DNA of 11,592 nucleotides, from NCBI GenBank assembly GCA_046262435.1, contig JBHEMT010000087.1:1-11592 (forward strand). The letters run 5' to 3'. The notes under the pieces are model-generated. The model ran no database searches, was not told the DNA's origin, and saw only the letters and a program-made list of their open reading frames with translations. The translations under genes were made by a program, and so were the position numbers. Shown here piece by piece: positions 7,644-11,592 of the stretch (positions are counted from its first letter, which is position 1; each line of letters begins with the position of its first letter). The DNA comes from JBHEMT01 sp046262435. GTDB taxonomy: Bacteria; Chloroflexota; Dormibacteria; Aeolococcales; Aeolococcaceae.

Positions 7644-7909
7644 CAGCCGGTGGCGACCGGTGCCGCGCGCACGCTGACCTGGGCCTCCTCGATCACTGGA
7701 TTGACCAGCAGGCGCAGACACATCGACTCCACGGCGGCGCGTGCCTCCTCGTCGTCCGCGGCGTCGAGCTCGAGAGCCAGCCGCTTACCGGCGCGGACGC
7801 CACGAACGCCGTTGAAGCCCAGCTGGTGCAGACCGTCACGAATCACCAGGCCCTGGGGGTCGTTGACCACCGCCTTGAGGCTGACCGTGACCTCCGCGAA
7901 GAACCTCAC
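7643..7909 (-). CDS. purS: FGAM synthase subunit PurS
   Basis: Small protein that bridges PurL and PurQ in the three-part FGAM synthase, where it supports complex assembly and ammonia transfer. 88 residues, the family length (about 80-90). It starts MRFFAEVTVSLKAVVNDPQG; GLHQLGFNGVRGVRAGK (26-42) is the typical helix-strand turn, and MCLRLLVNPVIEEAQV (63-78) the conserved C-terminal half. The GTG at 7909 lies in the last copy of a 17-bp tandem repeat and overlaps the stop of the last of three tiny upstream frames. There is no well-placed Shine-Dalgarno: the nearest GAGG is 11 nt upstream in the previous copy. Initiation is probably tied to upstream translation. Confidence 0.95.
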   Translation of the reverse strand: MRFFAEVTVSLKAVVNDPQGLVIRDGLHQLGFNGVRGVRAGKRLALELDAADDEEARAAVESMCLRLLVNPVIEEAQVSVRAAPVATG

Positions 7910-7964
7910 GGCAGAACGAACCTCACGGAAGAACGACCCTCACGGAAGAACGACGCTCACGGAA
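7901..7964 (-). repeat. 17-bp tandem repeat spanning the purC stop and purS start
   Basis: On the minus strand there is a partial copy at 7964-7951, then TTCTTCCGTGAGGGTCG (7950-7934), TTCTTCCGTGAGGTTCG (7933-7917) and TTCTGCCGTGAGGTTC (7916-7901). The next bases inside purS, TTCTTCGCGGAGG overlapping the last copy's end, resemble a further decayed copy. Every copy includes CCGTGA, which at the left boundary is the purC stop and at the right boundary the purS start. Copies differ by only one to three bases, so the expansion looks recent or maintained. Confidence 0.95.
7906..7960 (-). other. Chain of three overlapping six-codon frames linking purC to purS
   Basis: The 17-bp repeat creates three complete mini-frames: 7960-7940 (MSVVLP), 7943-7923 (MRVVLP) and 7926-7906 (MRFVLP). 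The first begins at GTG on the purC stop (GTGA), each later one begins at GTG on the stop of the one before, and purS (MRFF...) begins on the stop of the third. Each frame is 21 nt and overlaps its neighbour by 4 nt, which is why the period is 17. The GAGG in each copy is 11 nt before the next GTG and might serve as a weak Shine-Dalgarno. Whether the frames are translated, as a termination-reinitiation relay, is inference; they may be a by-product of repeat expansion at a GTGA junction. Confidence 0.45.
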
Positions 7965-8841
7965 GCTCGAGCCCGCACACCCTCCGGGCCGCCTCGAGAT
8001 AGCGGGCGCGGGTGCCGCTGACCACCGGTTCGGGCAGCTCCGGTCCCGGGGGGGTCTTGTCCCAGTCCAGCGTCTCCAGAAAGTCGCGCACGTACTGCTT
8101 GTCGAACGACGGGGTGCTGGAGCCCTCGTGCCACTCCGACTGCTCCCAGAACCGGGAGGAGTCCGGAGTAAACACCTCGTCGATCAGAGTCAGCTGACCA
8201 TCCACCATGCCGAACTCGAACTTGGTGTCGCAGAGGATGATTCCCGCCGCCTCACATACCGCGCCGGCGTGCTCGAAGAGGCGCAGTGACACCTCCTCGA
8301 GGCGCTGGGCCAGCTCGGCCCCGACGCTGTCGGCCAGGGTGGCCCGGGAGATGTTCTCGTCGTGGCCATCATCGTTCTTCGCCGCGGGCGTGAAGCGCGG
8401 TTCCGGCAGGCGCGACGAGTCGCGCAAACCGGCGGGAAGCGGCTCCTCGGCAAGCGTGCCCTGCGTGCGGTACTCCTTCCACCCGGAGCCGGCCAGATAG
8501 CCGCGGACCACGCACTCGATGTCGATTCGCTCGGCGCGCCGGGCACGCATGCTGCGCGGGCCCCACAGCGCCCAGTCGACGCTGTCGGGCAGGCTGTCCG
8601 GGTCATCGGGCAGGAGGTGGTTGGGGACGATGTCCCGGGTGCTGTGGAACCACCAGCGCGACATCTGGGTGAGCACCGTGCCCTTGTCCGGGATGGGCGT
8701 CGGCAGGACGACGTCGAAGGCACTGATCCGGTCAGACGCGACCATCAGCAGGCTGCCGTCGTCGAGGTCGAAGGTATCCCGCACCTTGCCGCGCCGGAAC
8801 ACCCGCAGGCCCGCGGCCTCCGCACTGGTCAGGACCGCCAT
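7957..8841 (-). CDS. purC: SAICAR synthetase
   Basis: Joins CAIR and aspartate with ATP to give SAICAR. 294 residues, of the longer bacterial/yeast-like class rather than the roughly 240-residue E. coli form. Motifs in order are GKVRDTFDL (18-26), ASDRISAFDVV (35-45), ECVVRGYLAGSGWKEY (109-124), FTPAAKNDDGHDENIS (150-165), LCDTKFEFG (203-211) and LIDEVFTPDSSRFW (219-232). The ATG at 8841 is one base after the purB stop and is preceded at 7 nt by GGAGGGAGG (8857-8849), a strong Shine-Dalgarno inside the purB tail. The stop is part of the first copy of the tandem repeat leading to purS. Confidence 0.97.
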   Translation of the reverse strand: MAVLTSAEAAGLRVFRRGKVRDTFDLDDGSLLMVASDRISAFDVVLPTPIPDKGTVLTQMSRWWFHSTRDIVPNHLLPDDPDSLPDSVDWALWGPRSMRARRAERIDIECVVRGYLAGSGWKEYRTQGTLAEEPLPAGLRDSSRLPEPRFTPAAKNDDGHDENISRATLADSVGAELAQRLEEVSLRLFEHAGAVCEAAGIILCDTKFEFGMVDGQLTLIDEVFTPDSSRFWEQSEWHEGSSTPSFDKQYVRDFLETLDWDKTPPGPELPEPVVSGTRARYLEAARRVCGLELP

Positions 8842-8842
8842 G

Positions 8843-10216
8843 TCACAGCCTCCCTCCGCCCAGGCCTGCCTCGGCAGCCAGCTCGGCCTGGGCGACCTCG
8901 CCGGCGGCTACCACGGGCGTGGTCGAGAGACCAAGCCGGCGGTAGATCTCGTCCACATGGAGCAGGTATCCGCGCTCGTCGAAGCACCGGGCCAGCGACC
9001 CGGAGCTCAGGGCCGCCCCGATCTCGGAGTCGGCGACGACCAGGTCGCGGAACCCCCCCTCGCCATCCCGGGCCCGCCCGGCGAGCGCCTGGACCGCGCG
9101 GTAGGCCCGCTCCCGCGGCCACCCGGCCTCACCGATCAGGGCCTGGAGCACGCGTTGCGAGAACATGAGCCCGCCGCCGAACATCAGGTTGGCGCGCATG
9201 CGCTCAGGGTGGACCTGCAGGCCGCGCACCACGCGATCCGCGAGGCGCAGCGAGTAGGCGAGAATCGCGCAGGCGTCGGGCAGGACCACGCGCTCCGCCG
9301 ATGAGTGCGAGATGTCGCGCTCATGCCATAGGGCAACGTCCTCGAGGCCGACCAGCGCATAGCCGCGCAGGGTGCGGGCGAGGCCACATATGCGCTCGCA
9401 GAGGATCGGGTTGCGCTTGTGCGGCATCGCCGAGGACCCCTTCTGGCGGCTGCCGAATGGCTCCTCCGCCTCGCCGGTCTCGGTCTGCTGGAGCAGCCGG
9501 ACCGCGGTGGCCAGCCGCTCCAACACCGCGCCGAGGATGGCCATGGCGCTGAGCAGGGCGGCATGACGGTCGCGGGCGACCACCTGGGTGGCCACCGGGG
9601 CAACCGCCAGCCGGAGGCCGCGGCAGACGTGCTCCTCGACACTGGGCGGCACGCTGGCATGGGTGCCGACCGCACCGGACACCTGGCCGACGCTGACCTC
9701 GGCGGTGGCGGCGGCGAGCCGGACCCGGGAGCGGCGTACCTCGTCGAGGTGGTTGGCGAGCTTGACTCCAAGGGTGAGCGGCTCGGCGTGCACCCCGTGG
9801 GTCCGTCCCGGCATCACCGTGAGCCGGTGACGCTCCGCCAGCTGGGTGAGGCCCGCCTCCAGCCGTCGAGCATCGGCGTCGATGATCGCCAGGGCATCAC
9901 GCAGCTGGCTTCCCAAAGCTGTGTCGACGACGTCGGATGAGGTCAGGCCGTAGTGGAAGAAGCGGCCCTCGGCGCCGAGGGTCTCCTGGACCCCGCTGAC
10001 GAAGGCAGCCACGTCGTGTCCCTGCTCGGCCTCCAGCGCAGCGATCCGGGCGACGTCGACTCGCGCCCGCCGCAGCCCGGTCATGGCCTCGCGGGGGATC
10101 ACGTCAAGTGCGGCCCACCCCTCGCAGGCGAGCAGTTCGACCTCCAGCCAGCGCCGCAGCCGGGACTCGTCACTGAAGACGGCGGCGATCTCCGGCGGGC
10201 AGTAGCGAGGGATCAC
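8843..10216 (-). CDS. purB: Adenylosuccinate lyase
   Basis: Releases fumarate from SAICAR (giving AICAR) and from adenylosuccinate (giving AMP); homotetramer of the fumarase/aspartase superfamily. 457 residues, with a tail of about 25 beyond B. subtilis PurB (431). EQGHDVAAF (64-72), HYGLTSSDVVDTA (88-100), GRTHGVHAEP (137-146, His140) and the superfamily signature GSSAMPHKRNP (260-270) are intact. First gene of the visible operon. The start GTG at 10216 has no Shine-Dalgarno but lies 8 nt downstream of a good -10, consistent with a leaderless mRNA. Its 3' end encodes the strong ribosome binding site of purC. Confidence 0.97.
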   Translation of the reverse strand: MIPRYCPPEIAAVFSDESRLRRWLEVELLACEGWAALDVIPREAMTGLRRARVDVARIAALEAEQGHDVAAFVSGVQETLGAEGRFFHYGLTSSDVVDTALGSQLRDALAIIDADARRLEAGLTQLAERHRLTVMPGRTHGVHAEPLTLGVKLANHLDEVRRSRVRLAAATAEVSVGQVSGAVGTHASVPPSVEEHVCRGLRLAVAPVATQVVARDRHAALLSAMAILGAVLERLATAVRLLQQTETGEAEEPFGSRQKGSSAMPHKRNPILCERICGLARTLRGYALVGLEDVALWHERDISHSSAERVVLPDACAILAYSLRLADRVVRGLQVHPERMRANLMFGGGLMFSQRVLQALIGEAGWPRERAYRAVQALAGRARDGEGGFRDLVVADSEIGAALSSGSLARCFDERGYLLHVDEIYRRLGLSTTPVVAAGEVAQAELAAEAGLGGGRL

Positions 10217-10390
10217 GTGGGCCGATTGTATCGATGCCGCCGGTGTCGCCGAAGGGGCCTACACTCGGGCCTGAGCCCCGCCCACGGCGCCCGTTGACGC
10301 CCCCACCCTCGGGCCGCAGAGCCGGGGCGACGTAACCCCCCGCCGCCTGTCCCGTTGTCCGGGCACGTGCGGCTGACGTGAGGAGCATCT
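10217..10390. other. Divergent intergenic region between purB and the sigma gene
   Basis: 174 bp separating two oppositely oriented units. The purB side holds the TACAAT -10. The sigma side has AGGAG five bases before the GTG at 10391 and an 8-bp palindrome GCACGTGC at 10363-10370. A plus-strand TACACT at 10260-10265 could be a -10 for the sigma gene with about 120 nt of leader, but has no good -35; TTGACG at 10294-10299 has no matching -10. CCCGTTG occurs twice (10290 and 10351) and CTCGGGCC twice (10265 and 10308). I cannot assign any of these to a known regulator. Confidence 0.5.
10225..10230 (-). promoter_or_regulatory. Probable -10 of the pur operon promoter (leaderless start)
   Basis: TACAAT on the minus strand (10230-10225) matches the -10 consensus at 5 of 6 positions in otherwise very GC-rich DNA. 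Eight bases separate it from the purB GTG, so transcription would begin at or next to the start codon. That agrees with the absence of a Shine-Dalgarno. The -35 is weak (TTCGGC at 17-bp spacing). A leaderless start leaves no room for a riboswitch or attenuator at this promoter. Confidence 0.5.
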
Positions 10391-10954
10391 GTGAGCCTCC
10401 CTCGGGCGTACGAGGACCACCTCGTCGAGCGGGCCCGGACTGAGCCCGACGCCTTCGGAGAGCTCTACGACCACTACTTCGGCCAGATCTACCGATTCAT
10501 CTACAGCCGCGTTCGCGACCAGGAGGCTGCCGAGGACATCACCTCTGAGGTCTTCCTCAAGGCCCTGCGCGCCATCGGGCGCTACCGGCCGAGCGGACAT
10601 CCCTTCAGCGCGTGGCTGTACCAGATCAGCTCCAATGCAATCGTCGACCACTACCGGGGCAGGCGACCCACGGCCGAGCTCGATGACGCCGTCGGCGTCG
10701 TCGACCCGGCGATGCCCGTCGACGATGCCGCGGTGCAGCGAGGCGACGCCGCGCACGTCTGGGCAGCGATCGACACCCTTCCGGAGCAGCAGCGCACCGC
10801 AATGACCCTCAAGCTCGGCGAGGACCTCAAGCTGGCTCAGATCGGCGTGATCATGGGCAAGTCCGAGGGTGCCATCAAGCTGCTGGTCCACCGGGGCATG
10901 CAGGGCGTCCGGCAGCGGCTGGCGGCCAGCGGCGTCCTCAAGGAGGCGCCCTGA
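10391..10954 (+). CDS. ECF-type RNA polymerase sigma factor
   Basis: Alternative sigma-70 family factor that would direct RNA polymerase to a small regulon. 187 residues with only regions 2 and 4. Region 2 spans about 20-90, with AEDITSEVFLKALRA (47-61), HPFSAWLYQISSNAIVDHYRG (70-90) typical of the core-binding and -10 recognition helices. A linker (91-120) rich in Asp/Ala/Val follows. Region 4 (121-180) has LPEQQRTAM (130-138) and an HTH at LKLAQIGVIMGKSEGAIKLL (146-165). GTG start at 10391 with AGGAG at 5 nt. The downstream gene overlaps its stop by one base and encodes a membrane protein, the usual layout of a sigma and its regulator. ECF subgroup not assigned; target promoters unknown. 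Confidence 0.92.
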   Translation: MSLPRAYEDHLVERARTEPDAFGELYDHYFGQIYRFIYSRVRDQEAAEDITSEVFLKALRAIGRYRPSGHPFSAWLYQISSNAIVDHYRGRRPTAELDDAVGVVDPAMPVDDAAVQRGDAAHVWAAIDTLPEQQRTAMTLKLGEDLKLAQIGVIMGKSEGAIKLLVHRGMQGVRQRLAASGVLKEAP

Positions 10955-11592
10955 TGGCCGGCCTGGAACGGGGCCACGACGCCGAGCTCGACGAGCTCTT
11001 CCGGGCCGAGCCCGAGCTGCTCGCCCTGAGTGAGCGGCTGCGGGCGGCGCGCCCTGAGCCCCTCCTCGACCCGCGCTTCAAGGCGGTGCTCCGCTCCCGG
11101 GTGCTGGATGCCGCAGAGCGGGAGCTCGGCCGCCGTCCCATAACGGCGCGCAGGCCATGGTTTCTCAGGGGTGGCCCGATCGCGCTTGGCGGCGGCCTGG
11201 GCGCGGCCATGGTGGCGGCCGCGGTCGCCGCGGTGCTCCTCTACCACCCGAGTGACCGGGTGACCTCGCCGAGCGCCACCTCCTCCGCCAGCGGCGTGGC
11301 CAGGCTCGACCCCAACAGCGTCATCCGGGTGTCCTTCACCCAGCCGATGGACCGAGCCACGGTGCTGCGCGGCCTCGACATCCGACCGGCCACCGCATAC
11401 ACCACAAGCTGGTCCCGCGGCGACACGGTCCTGACCATCGTGCCCACCCATCACCTGGCCGCCAACACCGGGTACACGGTCACCATCGCGCACACGGTGG
11501 CCCGGGACGCGGCCGGGCAGGCACCCCGCCAGGACATCCAGGTCAGCTTCGGGACCGCGTCGACGCCGAGCCCGGTCACCTCGTCTCCGCCG
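10954..11592 (+). CDS. Single-pass membrane protein with Big_5-like Ig domain, putative anti-sigma; cut by window edge
   Basis: 213 codons are visible with no stop. Residues 1-70 are charged and probably cytoplasmic, with helical heptad-like stretches (ELDELFRAEPELLALSERLR at 11-30). One membrane segment lies at about 75-97 (IALGGGLGAAMVAAAVAAVLLY). After a Ser/Thr linker, residues 115-200 resemble an SbsA Ig-like (Big_5) domain: VIRVSFTQPMD (123-133), LTIVPTHHLAANTGYTVTI (160-178), ARDAAGQ (183-189), then a Pro/Ser/Thr-rich stretch. The ATG shares its A with the sigma stop (TGATG), and AGGAGG lies 7 nt upstream, so the two are co-translated. Position and topology suggest a membrane-held anti-sigma factor, but the visible cytoplasmic part has no cysteine at all and so lacks the zinc HxxxCxxC motif; that role is inferred. 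Confidence 0.75.
   Translation, partial: MAGLERGHDAELDELFRAEPELLALSERLRAARPEPLLDPRFKAVLRSRVLDAAERELGRRPITARRPWFLRGGPIALGGGLGAAMVAAAVAAVLLYHPSDRVTSPSATSSASGVARLDPNSVIRVSFTQPMDRATVLRGLDIRPATAYTTSWSRGDTVLTIVPTHHLAANTGYTVTIAHTVARDAAGQAPRQDIQVSFGTASTPSPVTSSPP

Noticed and set aside
7644..7721. Longer reading of purQ starting inside purS
   Set aside because: The added 26 residues are purS sequence in another frame; the ATG at 7643 gives the conserved MRFGIAVFPG start and a TGATG overlap.
7901..7964. CRISPR-like or regulatory protein-binding repeat array
   Set aside because: Units are directly adjacent 17-mers with no spacers and include the coding boundaries, so not a CRISPR; the reading-frame relationship explains the period better than operator spacing.
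10217..10390. Riboswitch or attenuator before purB
   Set aside because: The likely transcript begins at the start codon, and I found no purine-riboswitch core or hairpin followed by a T-run on the minus strand.
10259..11493. Two minus-strand frames (10259-10891 and 10837-11493) opposite the sigma and membrane-protein genes
   Set aside because: No domain, no ribosome binding site, and both opposite strands encode recognisable proteins with overlapping start/stop arrangement.

Overview
The window is high-GC bacterial chromosome, densely coded, with many GTG starts and genes that overlap by a few bases. It carries most of a de novo purine operon on the minus strand, reading right to left: purB, purC, purS, purQ, purL, purF, purM, purN and purH. 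PurH runs off the left edge. This order matches the core of the Bacillus subtilis pur operon (purEKBCSQLFMNHD). The DNA, however, looks like a high-GC lineage such as Dormibacterota, Chloroflexota or Actinomycetota. That placement is an inference from base composition and gene style, not from a marker gene.

Together the nine genes cover every step from PRPP to IMP except PurD (PRA to GAR) and PurE/PurK (AIR to CAIR). purD could lie beyond the left edge, as it does in Bacillus. purEK is not upstream of purB, where a divergent sigma-factor gene sits instead. FGAM synthase is the three-part type (small PurL + PurQ + PurS), and PurF is the propeptide-processed [4Fe-4S] type. Junctions are tight: purB/purC 1 nt apart, purS/purQ TGATG, purQ/purL GTGA, purM/purN CTGA, purN/purH 16 nt. 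Only three gaps interrupt the operon: purC-purS (47 nt), purL-purF (96 nt) and purF-purM (106 nt). The last two contain weak candidate internal promoters.

The most unusual element is the purC-purS junction at 7901-7964. It is a 17-bp tandem repeat in which every copy carries a GTGA stop/start overlap. The result is a chain of three six-codon open frames, each starting on the stop of the one before, linking the purC stop to the purS start.

To the right, a 174-bp divergent intergenic region separates purB from a plus-strand pair: an ECF-type sigma factor (10391-10954) and, overlapping it by one base, a single-pass membrane protein with an extracytoplasmic SbsA/Big_5-like Ig domain (10954 to the right edge, incomplete). 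The layout suggests a sigma / membrane-bound regulator pair unrelated to purine synthesis. No stretch over 300 bases lacks a gene. I saw no tRNA, rRNA, CRISPR array, insertion sequence or riboswitch.
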